In this document: in pieces, positions 1-9,380 of the stretch
Layout of the letters: each line of letters starts with the position of its first letter
How positions within the stretch are numbered: the first letter of the stretch is position 1
Assembly (NCBI RefSeq): GCF_029714305.1
Contig: NZ_CP121647.1
Coordinates: 1,074,501 to 1,138,500, forward strand
From: Bradyrhizobium sp. CB3481
GTDB lineage: Bacteria > Pseudomonadota > Alphaproteobacteria > Rhizobiales > Xanthobacteraceae
Direction of reading: 5' to 3'
DNA: 64,000 nucleotides
Made by a program: the position numbers and the translations under genes
Notes under the pieces: generated by a model
The model's database searches: none
Seen by the model: only the letters and a program-made list of their open reading frames with translations
Told to the model about the DNA's origin: nothing

Positions 1-1
1 G

Positions 2-1246
2 GCGCTGCTGATCGTCGGCGGACTGGCGGGCGGCTGGATGGCGTTCGTGCCGCTGTCGGGCGCCGTTGTGGTGCCGGGCAATCTGGTGGTGCAGTCCAAC
101 GTCAAGGCGATCCAGCATCCGACCGGCGGTGTGGTCGCGAAAATCCCGGTCCATAACGGCATGCGCGTCAATGCCGGCGATCTCCTGTTGCGGCTGGATT
201 CGACGCAGGCCCAGGCCAGCCTGCAGGTCGTCAGCAAGCAGCTCGATGAAGTCCGCGCCAAGATCGCGCGGCTGGTCGCCGAGCGCGACGGACAGCCGAA
301 GCCGGCGATACCGCCCGAACTGTCGACCCGGCTGGAAGATCCCAACGTCAAGACGCTGCTGGCCTCCGAGGCAGCGCTGTTCAGGGCGCGGGTGACCGCG
401 CGCGAGAGCCAGAAGGAGTTGCTGCAGAGCAAGGTGTCGCAGCTCGGCGAGGAGATCATCGGTCTCGACGCGCAGGTCGTGTCCAAGGGCAAGCAGCTCG
501 AGCTCATTACCGGCGAACTCACCGGTGTTCAGGATCTTTTCGACAAGCGTCTGGTGCCGCTGGCGCGGCTGACGACCCTGCAGCGCGAGAGCGCCAGAAT
601 CGAGGGCGAGCGCGGCCAGTTGCTTTCCACGATCGCCGAGACCAAGGCCAAGGTTGACGAGGCCAAGCTTCAGATGGTCCGGCTCGACCAGGACGTCCGC
701 ACCGAGGTGGTCAAGGAGCTCGGCGAAGCGCAGGGCAAGGAGGCCGAGCTGTCGGAGCGCGCGGTCGCCGCGCGTGACGTGCTCGAGCGCATCGAGATGC
801 GCGCGCCGACCTCGGGCGTGATCCATCAGCTCGCGGCCCACACCATCGGCGGCGTCGTTCGCGCCGGCGATACCATCATGGAGGTGGTGCCTGACTCCGA
901 CGACCTGCAGATCGAGGCGCGCTTGCAGCCGAACGATATCGATCAGGTGCGCAAGGGCCAGCAGGCGTTCGTCCGCTTCTCGGCCTTCAACCAGCGGGTC
1001 ACGCCGCAGTTGATCGGGCAGGTGTCGTTCGTTTCGCCCGACACCACAAAAGACCAGCAGAGCGGCATGTCCTATTTCACCGTCAGGATCATGCTGCCGG
1101 AGGAGGAGCGCCGGCTTCTGGCCGGGCTACAGCTCGTCTCCGGCATGCCGGCGGAAGTGTTCATGCAGACCGGCAGCCGGACCATGCTGAGCTATCTGTT
1201 CAAGCCGATCATGGATCAGTTCCAACGCGCCTTTGTCGAGCGGTAG
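2..1246 (+). CDS. HlyD-family type I secretion periplasmic adaptor, 5' partial
   Basis: Membrane-fusion (adaptor) protein joining an inner-membrane ABC exporter to a TolC-like outer-membrane channel. The frame is open to base 2, so the true start and cytoplasmic N-terminus lie upstream. The first visible residues (ALLIVGGLAGGWMAF) are the membrane anchor. Next come the first lipoyl half (IQHPTGGVV), a long charged coiled coil over about 190 residues, the second lipoyl half (IEMRAPTSGVIHQL) and a C-terminal beta domain ending near FMQTGSRTMLSYLFKPI. This order is typical of type I (HlyD/PrtE) adaptors. The ABC partner is expected just upstream, outside the window; substrate unknown. Confidence 0.9.
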   Translation, partial: ALLIVGGLAGGWMAFVPLSGAVVVPGNLVVQSNVKAIQHPTGGVVAKIPVHNGMRVNAGDLLLRLDSTQAQASLQVVSKQLDEVRAKIARLVAERDGQPKPAIPPELSTRLEDPNVKTLLASEAALFRARVTARESQKELLQSKVSQLGEEIIGLDAQVVSKGKQLELITGELTGVQDLFDKRLVPLARLTTLQRESARIEGERGQLLSTIAETKAKVDEAKLQMVRLDQDVRTEVVKELGEAQGKEAELSERAVAARDVLERIEMRAPTSGVIHQLAAHTIGGVVRAGDTIMEVVPDSDDLQIEARLQPNDIDQVRKGQQAFVRFSAFNQRVTPQLIGQVSFVSPDTTKDQQSGMSYFTVRIMLPEEERRLLAGLQLVSGMPAEVFMQTGSRTMLSYLFKPIMDQFQRAFVER

Positions 1247-1256
1247 CCTGCAAGCC

Positions 1257-1340
1257 CGTCATGCCCGGGCTTGACCCGGGCATCCACGTCCTGGTCTTAG
1301 CACGGCAGGACGTGGATGGCCCGGGACAAGCCCGGCCATG
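1257..1340. repeat. Intergenic palindromic repeat
   Basis: Long imperfect inverted repeat between the adaptor gene and htpG. The left arm has CATGCCCGGGCTTG and CATCCACGTCC; the right arm has GGACGTGGATG and CAAGCCCGGCCATG. It would fold into a long stem in RNA and could act as a terminator or mRNA stabiliser. It looks like a dispersed non-coding element. Confidence 0.7.
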
Positions 1341-1444
1341 GCGACGCGGGACCTTGAACGGAGCGTTCCCGCAATCTTGCCACTTCAGATGGCGGCGCTA
1401 TATCAGGGCTTTCCGCCCTGCCTTGCGTTGATTGCGAGACCCGT

Positions 1445-3313
1445 ATGACCACGACCACCACCCCTGAATCCCAGCCGTTCCAGGCCGAGGTTGCCGAGCT
1501 TCTGAACCTGATGGTGCATTCGGTCTACTCGGAGACCGACATTTTCCTGCGCGAGCTGATTTCGAACGCGTCGGACGCCTGCGACAAGCTGCGCTATGAG
1601 GCGATCTCGGCGCCGGAATTGATCGCCGACGGCGCCCCGCCAAAAATCCGCATCGTGCCCGACAAGAAGGCCAACACGCTCGCCGTCGTCGACAGCGGCA
1701 TCGGCATGGACCGCCAGGAGCTGATCGACAATCTCGGCACCATCGCGCGCTCCGGCACCAAGTCGTTTCTCTCCCGCCTCACCGAAGCCAAGGACGGTGC
1801 CAACCTGATCGGGCAGTTCGGCGTCGGCTTCTATGCCGCGTTCATGGTCGCCGAGCGCATCGTGGTCACCAGCCGCCGCGCCGGCTCCGATCAGGCCTTC
1901 GTCTGGTCGTCCTCCGGCGGCAGCGGATTTGAAATTGCGCCGGCGAGCGAGGAGGACGCGACGCGCGTCACCCGCGGCACCGAGATCGTGCTGCACCTGA
2001 AGAAGGAGGCGGCGAAATATCTCGAGACCCATGAGATCGAGCGCATCGTCCGCGCCTGGTCCGACAACATCCAATTCCCGATCGAACTGGTGCCGGAGGA
2101 AGGCGAGCCGCGCCAGATCAATTCGGCCTCAGCACTCTGGCAGCGGCCGAAATCCGAGCTCAAGCCGGAAGACTACAAGCAGGCCTACCAGCAGCTCGCC
2201 GGCGCGTTCGACGAACCCGCGATGACGCTGCATTACCGCGCCGAGGGCCGGCAGTCCTATGCGGTGCTGCTGTTCGCGCCGTCAACAAAGCCGTTCGACC
2301 TGTTCGACCAGGCGCGAAAGGGCAAGGTGAAGCTCTATGTTCGCCGCGTCTTCATTGCCGACGACGCCGATCTGTTGCCGGCTTACCTGCGCTTCATCCG
2401 CGGCGTGATCGACAGCGAGGACCTGCCGCTCAATATCTCCCGCGAGATGCTGCAAAACAATCCGCAGCTCGCGCAAATCCGAAAAGCCGTCACCGGCCGC
2501 GTGATCTCGGAGCTGGAAACGCTCGGCGAGAAAGAGCCGGACGCGTTCGCCAAGGTCTGGGACGCGTTCGGCGCCGTGATCAAGGAAGGCCTCTGGGAGG
2601 ATTTCGAGCGGCGCGAGAAGCTGCTCGCGCTGTCGCACTTTACAACGACGAAGGGCGAGAATCGCTCGCTCAAGCAATATGTCGACGACATCAGGCCGAA
2701 CCAGACTGATATCTACTATCTCACCGGCGAGAGCATCGAGCGGCTGAAGGCGAATCCGAAATTGGAATCCGCCACCGCCCGCGGCATCGAGGTGTTGCTG
2801 CTCACCGATCCGGTCGATGCGTTCTGGACCTCGGCACCGCTTGATTTCGGCGGCAAACCGCTGAAGTCGCTGAGTCAGGGCGACATCGATTTCGGCCTGA
2901 TCCCGCTGCTGGATGAAACGGCCGAGGACAAGAAGGACGCGCCTGGCGCCGATGAAGCCACCACGATCGCCTTGATCAAGGATGCACTCGGCGAGCGCGT
3001 CTCCGACGTGCGCGCCTCGCAGCGCCTGACCTCGAGCGCCTCGTGCTTGGTCGCCGGCGGCGGCGCACAGGACCGCATGCTCGAGCGTCTGCTCGCGATG
3101 CAGAACAAGGGCCCGACCACCAAGCCGATCCTGGAAATCAATCTGCGCCATCCGCTGGTCGCGGCGATTGCCGGCGACAAGGACGCGGCAAAGGACCTGT
3201 CGTTCCTGCTGCTGGAGCAGGCGCAAATCCTCGACGGCGAATTGCCGGAAGATCCGGCCGCGTTTGCCAGCCGGCTCAATCAGCTGGTGCTGCGGGGGCT
3301 CGCGAAGGGGTAG
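1445..3313 (+). CDS. htpG: Molecular chaperone HtpG (bacterial Hsp90)
   Basis: ATP-dependent cytosolic chaperone that remodels late folding intermediates. The protein has 622 residues, normal for HtpG. The N-terminal GHKL ATPase motifs are present: [20 protein letters not shown] and [14 protein letters not shown]. The middle domain holds [19 protein letters not shown] and the conserved [11 protein letters not shown]. The C-terminal dimerisation part is complete. It begins [16 protein letters not shown] at the only sensible ATG. No RpoH promoter was identified directly upstream, although the family is often heat inducible. Confidence 0.97.
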   Translation: MTTTTTPESQPFQAEVAELLNLMVHSVYSETDIFLRELISNASDACDKLRYEAISAPELIADGAPPKIRIVPDKKANTLAVVDSGIGMDRQELIDNLGTIARSGTKSFLSRLTEAKDGANLIGQFGVGFYAAFMVAERIVVTSRRAGSDQAFVWSSSGGSGFEIAPASEEDATRVTRGTEIVLHLKKEAAKYLETHEIERIVRAWSDNIQFPIELVPEEGEPRQINSASALWQRPKSELKPEDYKQAYQQLAGAFDEPAMTLHYRAEGRQSYAVLLFAPSTKPFDLFDQARKGKVKLYVRRVFIADDADLLPAYLRFIRGVIDSEDLPLNISREMLQNNPQLAQIRKAVTGRVISELETLGEKEPDAFAKVWDAFGAVIKEGLWEDFERREKLLALSHFTTTKGENRSLKQYVDDIRPNQTDIYYLTGESIERLKANPKLESATARGIEVLLLTDPVDAFWTSAPLDFGGKPLKSLSQGDIDFGLIPLLDETAEDKKDAPGADEATTIALIKDALGERVSDVRASQRLTSSASCLVAGGGAQDRMLERLLAMQNKGPTTKPILEINLRHPLVAAIAGDKDAAKDLSFLLLEQAQILDGELPEDPAAFASRLNQLVLRGLAKG

Positions 3314-3390
3314 GACGTTTCGCCGCGCGCTGAACCGGATTCCAAATCCGTCCGTATCTGCCACAACGAAGCGGGGTAGCCCAGATCGCT

Positions 3391-4545
3391 ATGACGACGC
3401 CCGACGGCACCGACATCTTCTACGGCGCGATCCCGGTCTTTCGCGGCTTCGGCAGCCTGATGGATCCGGCGATGTATGCGCCGCTGCCGGATGACTGGAC
3501 TGTCGGCGTCGCCGACATCGTGGAATCGACCAAGGCGATCGCGAACCAGCGCTACAAGGCGGTCAACATGGCTGGCGCTGCCGTGATTGCGGCCGTCACC
3601 AATGCGCTGGACGGGCGCGAATTCCCGTTCGTGTTCGGCGGCGATGGTGCGAGCTTTGCGGTGGCGCCCGCCGATCTGGTGCGCGCCCGTGAGGCGCTGG
3701 CGGCGACGGCTGCATGGGTCCGGCAAGATCTTGATCTGGTGATGCGGGTGGCGCTGGTGCCGGTGAAGGACATCCGCGCACAGGGCCTGGACGTGCGCGT
3801 TGCCCGCTTCGGCCCCTCGGCCAATCTGTCTTACGCGATGTTTTCCGGTGGTGGCCTCGGCTGGGCGGATGCCGCGATGAAGCGCGGCGCGTTCGCGGTG
3901 CCGGCGGCGCCGCCGGGCTCACAGCCGGATCTCTCCGGCCTCTCGTGCCGCTTTGAGGAAATGCCCGCAACGCGCGGGCTCATACTTTCCGTGCTGGTGG
4001 TGCCCACCAAGGACGCCGATCCGCGTGCCTTCCGCAAGGTGATCGAGGACATCATCAGCCTGGTCGAAGACTCGCCGGATGCCGGGCGGCCGGTGCCGGC
4101 GGGCGGCCCGCCGCTGCGCTGGCCGCCGGCGGGTGTCGAGTATGAAGCGCGCGCCGCGCGCGGCGGCCCGCTCCTGAAGCGGCGCACCGTGGTGCTCGCG
4201 GTGACGCTGTGGGCCTATGTCGTGATGCGCTTCGGCATCAAGGTCGGCAATTTCGTGCCGAAGAACTACGTGCAGCAGGTGGTGGAGAATTCCGACTTCC
4301 GCAAATATGACGACGGCCTGCGGATGATCCTCGATTGCACGACGGAGCTGGAAGGCGCGCTCACTGCGCTTCTGGCCACGGCGGCGTCGGAGAAAATCGT
4401 GCGCTACGGCCTGCACCGGCAGGACGCCGCCATGATGACCTGCTTCACGCCGTCAGTGATGCGTAGCGATCACGTCCATTTCATCGACGGCGCCCGCGGG
4501 GGATACGCGTCCGCCGCGACGGCGCTGAAGGAGATGGCGGCGTAG
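3391..4545 (+). CDS. DUF3095 family protein
   Basis: 384-residue soluble protein that I recognise as DUF3095 (function unknown). The N-terminal half (FYGAIPVFRGFGSLMDP; DWTVGVADIVESTKAI; PFVFGGDGASFAV) resembles a nucleotide-cyclase-like fold, with an Asp after the first strand and a GGDGA turn. This cyclase-like reading is inference from motif layout only. There is no signal peptide; one short hydrophobic stretch (VVLAVTLWAYVVMRF) occurs near residue 270. It lies 77 bases after htpG on the same strand, so co-transcription is possible. Biochemical role unknown. Confidence 0.8.
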   Translation: MTTPDGTDIFYGAIPVFRGFGSLMDPAMYAPLPDDWTVGVADIVESTKAIANQRYKAVNMAGAAVIAAVTNALDGREFPFVFGGDGASFAVAPADLVRAREALAATAAWVRQDLDLVMRVALVPVKDIRAQGLDVRVARFGPSANLSYAMFSGGGLGWADAAMKRGAFAVPAAPPGSQPDLSGLSCRFEEMPATRGLILSVLVVPTKDADPRAFRKVIEDIISLVEDSPDAGRPVPAGGPPLRWPPAGVEYEARAARGGPLLKRRTVVLAVTLWAYVVMRFGIKVGNFVPKNYVQQVVENSDFRKYDDGLRMILDCTTELEGALTALLATAASEKIVRYGLHRQDAAMMTCFTPSVMRSDHVHFIDGARGGYASAATALKEMAA

Positions 4546-4562
4546 GCCGTCCCGATGTTAAC

Positions 4563-4693
4563 CCCTCATGGTGAAGAGGCGCGAACGGGGTCCGCGCGAA
4601 GCGCGGCCCCGTTGGCGCCGTCTCGAACCATGTGGCCCGGCTGCTGCCATTCATCCTTCGAGACGACCGCTGCGCGGTCTCCTCAGGATGAGG
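4563..4693. repeat. Dispersed repeat, CCTCATGGTGA...AGGATGAGG family (copy 1)
   Basis: Begins CCTCATGGTGAAGAGGCGC and ends CTCCTCAGGATGAGG, with internal TCTCGAACCATG and ATCCTTCGAGACG. The arms are mutually complementary. A second copy lies at 15912-16012. This copy carries an extra nested hairpin (GCGCGAAGCGCGG) in its first half. Confidence 0.75.
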
Positions 4694-4712
4694 TCTTACA
4701 TCAAGGTGAGCT

Positions 4713-5156
4713 TCACCTTCCCACGCGCGTCCAGGTCTCGCCGCCGCAGAGCGCGCCGACGCAGCCTTCGACGCGCAGCGTATCCGGCCCCGCCACCGAG
4801 ATGCTGCTCGCATAGGTGCCGCCGTCGTCGGCGTTGTAGATCTGGCCCGACCATTTGTTGGCGGCGACCGGCTGCATGCCGCTGAATAGCGGCAGCCCGA
4901 GCATTGGCCGCTTCTTCATCGCAGGATTCGGATTCTTGTCATCGACCTGCGGCTTGCCGGTGGCCTGATCGATCGGCTCCTTCAGGCTGACGATCACGCC
5001 GCAGATGCCGCCGCCGCACTTGCTGATCTTCACCCGCGCGTCGCCGGCCTGGGTCTGCCAGACTCCGCTCGGCTCGGCGGCACCTTGCGCGAAAGCGGAT
5101 GTTGCGGCCAGAAATGCCGCGGTGACAGCGATGACGAGAGTTTTTGTGCAAGCCAT
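4713..5156 (-). CDS. DUF2147 family exported protein
   Basis: 147 residues. An N-terminal signal peptide (VIAVTAAFLAATSAFAQ, cleavage near residue 24) sends it to the periplasm. The mature part fits DUF2147: an early GVWQTQAGDARVKI, paired cysteines (CGGGIC), a central KWSGQIYNADDGGTY and a closing LRVEGCVGALCGGETW. DUF2147 is a small beta-barrel-like domain of unknown function. The gene stands alone on the minus strand between a repeat and the MATE gene. Start chosen because it gives a standard n-region before the hydrophobic core. Confidence 0.8.
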   Translation of the reverse strand: MACTKTLVIAVTAAFLAATSAFAQGAAEPSGVWQTQAGDARVKISKCGGGICGVIVSLKEPIDQATGKPQVDDKNPNPAMKKRPMLGLPLFSGMQPVAANKWSGQIYNADDGGTYASSISVAGPDTLRVEGCVGALCGGETWTRVGR

Positions 5157-5244
5157 GAATCATTCCCCGAAAAAAGCAGGCTTGCATAGCAACAAATCAG
5201 ATTTGTGCAACGTACGATTGCGTGTGTGTGGCGTGAGCTGTGGG

Positions 5245-6627
5245 TTATTTGCCCCAGTCTGCGAGGCGAATCGACAGCGCCGTGCCGAGGCCATAAACGA
5301 CCATGGCGCCGCCCACCAGCGCGAACAGGGTCCAGGCCGGTGCGCCGATCGAGGCCAGCAGCCAGCCACCGCCGCCGACGATCAATAGTCGCGCGGTGCC
5401 GGCCATCACGGGACCGCCGACCTTTGCCGCGCCTTGCGACGAGAAATAGAGGCAGGCGCCCATTCCAAAAAAGGCGAACGCCGGGCCTGCCCAGACGAGA
5501 TAGGTCGAAGCAGCAGTGGTGACGCCGGGATCGCTGGTAAACATCGAGACCCAGAGCGAGGGCATGACTGCGACAATAAGTCCGATCGCGCCCACCGTGA
5601 TGGCGGCCGCAGCGCCCGCGGTCCACGCCACCTGCCGCGCGCGCGTCACTAGGCCGGCGCCCATCGCCATCCCGACCATCGGCACGGAGGCGACGCCGAA
5701 CGCGAAAGCGATCGGCGTCAGCAGAAATTCCAGCCGCGAGCCCATGCCGTAACCGGCCAGCGTCGCAGTGCCATAGCCGGCGAGAATTTTGGTGAAGATC
5801 AGCACGGTGAGCACCGTCTGCAGCGGCGACAGACAGGACACCGCGCCGACCTTGAGGATATCGAAAAACAGGTCACGCTCGAACTTGAAGCCCTTGAAGT
5901 TCAGCGTCAGGCGGCTGTTGCCGCTGAGCAGATACCAGGCGAGGAAGATCGCCCCGAGCGTGAAGGCCGTGAACTGGCCGGCGGCAACGCCGCCCATGCC
6001 TAGCTGGGGCAGGCCGAGCAGGCCGAGGCCGAGCGCGCCGCCAACCGCGACCTGAACGAGTGCCGTGCCGATCAGCGTCACCGAAGGAATCCGCATGTCG
6101 CCGGTGCCGCGCACTACCGAGGCCAGCGTGTTGACCAGCCATATTGAAATCGCACCGGAGAACAGCACGTGCGAATATTGCATCGCTTCGTCGAGCACGC
6201 CGCCGCGTCCGCCAAGCAGCGTATAGAACGCGCGGCCGAACACCAGCATCGTCACCGTGAAGAACAGCCCCGCGCAGGCGCCGATCATCGCCGCATGCAA
6301 CGCCAGCGTCGCTGCGCGGTCGCGATTTCCCGCGCCGAGCGCGCGGCTGATGGCGGAGGAAACGCCGCCGCCCATCGCGCCCGCCGACATCATCTGGGTA
6401 AGCATGACGAACGGAAACACCAGCGCGACGCCGGCGAGCGGCTCGGTGCCGAGCCGGCCGATATAGGAGGTCTCGGCGACCGCCACCAGCGTGGTGCCGA
6501 CCATGGCGATCGCATTGGGGAGCGCGAGTTTCAACAGCGTCGGCAGGATCGGGGAGGTGAGGATCGCGCTGGTCGGCGCTGAGGGAACCGCGGCGGGACG
6601 CATGTCGATCGGGGCATCAATGGTCAT
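5245..6627 (-). CDS. MATE family efflux transporter
   Basis: 460-residue inner-membrane exporter with about twelve hydrophobic segments arranged as two homologous six-helix halves. The MATE pattern shows early in LALPNAIAMVGTTLVAVAET and FVMLTQMMSAGAMGGGVSSA, and again at residue 245 onward (LKVGAVSCLSPLQTVLTVLI). Members export organic cations or drugs using Na+ or H+ gradients; the substrate cannot be read from the sequence. The N-terminus (MTIDAPIDMRPAAVPSAP) is cytoplasmic. No regulator is adjacent. The region upstream (6645-6690) is unusually AT-rich and probably holds its promoter. Confidence 0.9.
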   Translation of the reverse strand: MTIDAPIDMRPAAVPSAPTSAILTSPILPTLLKLALPNAIAMVGTTLVAVAETSYIGRLGTEPLAGVALVFPFVMLTQMMSAGAMGGGVSSAISRALGAGNRDRAATLALHAAMIGACAGLFFTVTMLVFGRAFYTLLGGRGGVLDEAMQYSHVLFSGAISIWLVNTLASVVRGTGDMRIPSVTLIGTALVQVAVGGALGLGLLGLPQLGMGGVAAGQFTAFTLGAIFLAWYLLSGNSRLTLNFKGFKFERDLFFDILKVGAVSCLSPLQTVLTVLIFTKILAGYGTATLAGYGMGSRLEFLLTPIAFAFGVASVPMVGMAMGAGLVTRARQVAWTAGAAAAITVGAIGLIVAVMPSLWVSMFTSDPGVTTAASTYLVWAGPAFAFFGMGACLYFSSQGAAKVGGPVMAGTARLLIVGGGGWLLASIGAPAWTLFALVGGAMVVYGLGTALSIRLADWGK

Positions 6628-6713
6628 GCGTCACCGGTGACCCAAATCAATAGATTATGGATGACATATTATTTAGCGGTTATGCTCCAAGCCACCTGCG
6701 GCGAATGCAGGGG

Positions 6714-7253
6714 TCACCATGGCAGGCCGCATAGGTCGATTATTCCATCGCGCGGCTTGCGCGTGAAATCGAATATGTAGGGGGCCATGACTTCGAAGCG
6801 AATTCTTCCCTCCGGCTGTTCGGCATAGACTTCGCCCTCAAAACGGTGCCAGCCGCGCGCCTGGTAGAACGCCTCGTTGTGCGGCTCGCAGAACAGGATC
6901 GCAAACCTGACGGCTTCGTGATCGCGCAGCATCCTGATGGCGGCGTTCAGCGCCAGCGTGGCGTAGCCGCGGCCGCGGCAATCCTCACGGGTCGAGACGC
7001 CGCCGATGCCGCCGATCTGCACCTTGCGCCCGTCCCAGGTGCCGGTCCGGAAATAGACGCCGACATGGCAGGCAAGCCCGGGTGTCGGCGAATCCTCCGG
7101 CGCGTCGATCAGCACACGCAGATCCGCGTTCGCCCATTTGACGCGGCCCCAGGGCAATTTCTCCAGGACATGGCGAGGCCAGACCGCCTGCATCAGCGGC
7201 TCGGCCCGTCGCCATGAGGAGTCCCCGTTCAGAACGTCGATTTCGATGCTCAT
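6714..7253 (-). CDS. GNAT family N-acetyltransferase
   Basis: 179 residues from the ATG at 7253; an upstream in-frame TTG would add seven residues. The acetyl-CoA motif A is clear (GIGGVSTREDCRGRGYATLAL, where RGRGYA is the pyrophosphate loop), followed by motif B (FAILFCEPHNEAFYQARGW). The layout LPWGRVKWAN...GVSTREDCRGRG loosely recalls AAC(2')-type aminoglycoside acetyltransferases, but similarity at this level does not fix the substrate. It has its own transcript direction next to the MATE gene (87 bases away), so the two could be one unit. Confidence 0.8.
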   Translation of the reverse strand: MSIEIDVLNGDSSWRRAEPLMQAVWPRHVLEKLPWGRVKWANADLRVLIDAPEDSPTPGLACHVGVYFRTGTWDGRKVQIGGIGGVSTREDCRGRGYATLALNAAIRMLRDHEAVRFAILFCEPHNEAFYQARGWHRFEGEVYAEQPEGRIRFEVMAPYIFDFTRKPRDGIIDLCGLPW

Positions 7254-7377
7254 TTCACTGCCACACTGTGTCAAATCCCGGTGTTCGGGCCCCCGTCATA
7301 CGCTGGACGCGGAGAAGCCTTACCTGAGAACCCCTCCGTTTTGCCAAATTGCGGTGTTTAAGCGCAATGGAACCTTC

Positions 7378-7383
7378 TATAAG
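7378..7383 (+). promoter_or_regulatory. Possible -10 element upstream of superoxide dismutase
   Basis: TATAAG lies 44 bases before the sod start in an otherwise GC-rich region. No convincing -35 hexamer sits 16-18 bases upstream, so the assignment is weak. Confidence 0.25.
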
Positions 7384-7427
7384 AGTTTCCCGTTAGACTA
7401 CTCTCCCATCAGTTCGGACATCACCCC

Positions 7428-8030
7428 ATGACCTTCACGCTGCCCAATCTACCCTATTCCCACGACGCCCTTGCGCCCCACATGTCCAAGGAGACGCTGG
7501 AATATCACCACGACAAGCATCACCAGGCTTACGTGACCAACGGAAACAACGCGATCAAGGGGACTGAATTTGAAGGCAAGTCCCTGGAGGAGATCGTCAA
7601 GGCTTCGTTCGGCAAGAACCCGGCCGTGTTCAACAATGCCGGCCAGCACTACAACCATCTGCATTTCTGGAACTGGATGAAGCCGAACGGCGGCGGCAGC
7701 AAGCTGCCCGGCCGTCTGGAAAAGAAGATCACCGAGGATCTCGGCGGTCTCGAAAAATTCAAGGCCGATTTCGCCGCCGCCGGCGTCGGCCAGTTCGGCT
7801 CCGGCTGGTGCTGGCTGTCGGTCAAGAACGGCAAGCTGGAAATCTCCAAGACCGCGAACGGCGAAAGCCCGCTGGTCCATGGCGCGACGCCGATCCTCGG
7901 CTGCGACGTCTGGGAGCACTCCTACTATATCGACTACCGCAACCGCCGTCCCGATTATCTCAAGGCGTTCTGCGATCATTTGATCAACTGGGACTATGTC
8001 GACGAGCTGTTCGGCAAGGCCGGCGGTTAA
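7428..8030 (+). CDS. sodB: Superoxide dismutase (Fe/Mn family)
   Basis: Converts superoxide to oxygen and hydrogen peroxide in the cytosol. 200 residues, the standard length. All four metal ligands are visible: His27 (YHHDKHHQAY), His74 (NNAGQHYNHLHFW), Asp160 and His164 (GCDVWEHSYYIDY). Metal specificity, Fe versus Mn, cannot be decided by eye, so the symbol is the conventional one for this single-domain form. No signal peptide. The gene is followed directly by a palindromic repeat that could serve as its terminator. Confidence 0.95.
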   Translation: MTFTLPNLPYSHDALAPHMSKETLEYHHDKHHQAYVTNGNNAIKGTEFEGKSLEEIVKASFGKNPAVFNNAGQHYNHLHFWNWMKPNGGGSKLPGRLEKKITEDLGGLEKFKADFAAAGVGQFGSGWCWLSVKNGKLEISKTANGESPLVHGATPILGCDVWEHSYYIDYRNRRPDYLKAFCDHLINWDYVDELFGKAGG

Positions 8031-8041
8031 GTTTTAGCAGC

Positions 8042-8122
8042 GTCATTCCGGGGCGGCGCGAAGCGACGAACCCGGAATCTCGAGACTCCGGGTTCGCTGC
8101 TTTCGCATCGCCCAGGAATGAC
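8042..8122. repeat. Dispersed repeat, GTCATTCC...GGAATGAC family (copy 1)
   Basis: Inverted repeat immediately after sod with outer arms GTCATTCC and GGAATGAC and an inner pair AACCCGGAATCTCGAGA / GACTCCGGGTT. A second family member is at 63647-63760. Confidence 0.75.
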
Positions 8123-8264
8123 TCTGAGCAAGTTAGAAGGGGCGGTGGCTGCGGCTACCGCTCTTTTTCGTTGGCACGTGTGTCCTCCGCTCCTTGCACA
8201 GATCGCCCACCTACGGCACAAGCACTCTGCCGGGTGACTTTCGCTGACGTGGAAAACTGCTGCA

Positions 8265-8639
8265 ATGAGCTATCTACTGGTCTTTGTCGGGGGCGGCCTC
8301 GGCGCGTCGCTGCGCCATCTGATCAACATCACCTGCGCGCGCTGCATGGGCACTGGGTTTCCCTGGGGCACTTTCATCATTAATATTACAGGCTCGACCG
8401 TGATGGGGCTGATCGCGGGCTATCTTGCCTTCAAGGGCGAGGCGTCGCAGCCTTGGCGGATTTTCCTGATGACCGGCGTCCTCGGCGGCTATACCACGTT
8501 CTCGGCCTACTCGCTCGATGCGGCGCTGCTCTACGAGCGCGGCGAGCTGATGCTTGCGGCGCTTTACGTGATCGGCTCCGTCGCGCTCTCGATCGCCGGC
8601 CTGTTCGGCGGCCTCGCGCTGGTCCGCCAGTTCGCCTGA
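8265..8639 (+). CDS. crcB: Fluoride efflux channel CrcB/Fluc
   Basis: Small dual-topology channel exporting fluoride across the inner membrane. 124 residues with four hydrophobic segments. Family signatures are the N-terminal GGGLGASLRHLIN, the pore motif NITGSTVMGLIAGY and the phenylalanine-box region GVLGGYTTFSAYSLDA. A single copy is present, so it probably works as a homodimer. The region upstream was examined for a fluoride riboswitch and none was recognised. Start ATG is preceded by only a weak GGAAAA. Confidence 0.95.
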   Translation: MSYLLVFVGGGLGASLRHLINITCARCMGTGFPWGTFIINITGSTVMGLIAGYLAFKGEASQPWRIFLMTGVLGGYTTFSAYSLDAALLYERGELMLAALYVIGSVALSIAGLFGGLALVRQFA

Positions 8640-8786
8640 GCCACGGCCCGTACGAACACGGGTCTGCGTGACGTCCTCGCATAGGCATGCCTGACAAGCG
8701 CATGGGTATCGTGCGAGCTTCCGTTTGCTTCGTCACAAGGGCCGGACTAAGCAGGATGCAATCGCATCGCCCGCAACCCCATCGCC

Positions 8787-9380
8787 TTGTCCGACCCTCC
8801 GCAAAAAGATCCGGCGCCCGCCGACGACACCGAGCCAAAACCCAGGCGGGCCCGCAAGCCGGTCGGCTGGTCGATGATCTTCATCGGTGTGCTTGTCGTG
8901 GTCAGCGCCGCGCTGGTGTGGCGGCGCGACGGGATCGACGGCGTGCTCAAGATTCTCTCGCATGATCTCCTGCTGTTCGGTGAAATCATCCCGCGCGTGC
9001 TCGCTGGCTGCCTGCTTGGCGGCTTCATCGCGGAAATTCTGCCGCACGACAAAGTCTCGCGCTCGCTCGGTCCGGAATCCGGCCTGAAGGGCCTTTTGAT
9101 CGGCACGGCATTCGGCGCGATTCTGCCCGGTGGTCCCTTCACTGCCTATCCAGTGGCGGCGGCGCTTTTGACCGTTGGCGCCGATTTCGGCGCTACCATC
9201 GCCATGGTGGTGAGCTGGACGCTGATCGGCTACGGCCGCGCGGTCGCCTGGGAATTGCCGATCCTCGGCACCGACTTCACGCTGTGGCGCATCGTGATCT
9301 CGCTGCCGATCCCGGTGCTGGCCGGCGCGCTCGGCCGGCTCGTGTTTGTCCGGATGTACCCGAAGGGCGAGCCCGAATGA
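8787..9380 (+). CDS. Permease half-gene A (UPF0718/ArsP-like)
   Basis: 197-residue membrane protein with a charged, proline-rich N-terminus, then about four hydrophobic segments. Conserved-looking features are GEIIPRVLAGCLLGGFIAE and the re-entrant-type GAILPGGPFTAYP. These match one half of the two-fold repeated permease family often annotated UPF0718 (YraQ/ArsP-like), whose members are normally single chains of about 300-350 residues. Its stop overlaps the start of the next gene (ATGA), so the halves are probably translationally coupled. The start used is a TTG without a good ribosome site, so the N-terminus is uncertain. Substrate unknown. Confidence 0.65.
   Translation: MSDPPQKDPAPADDTEPKPRRARKPVGWSMIFIGVLVVVSAALVWRRDGIDGVLKILSHDLLLFGEIIPRVLAGCLLGGFIAEILPHDKVSRSLGPESGLKGLLIGTAFGAILPGGPFTAYPVAAALLTVGADFGATIAMVVSWTLIGYGRAVAWELPILGTDFTLWRIVISLPIPVLAGALGRLVFVRMYPKGEPE

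Noticed and set aside
8130..8264. Possible fluoride riboswitch before crcB
   Set aside because: A GGCGGTGGC...GCTACCGC hairpin is present but the conserved fluoride-aptamer pseudoknot sequence was not found.
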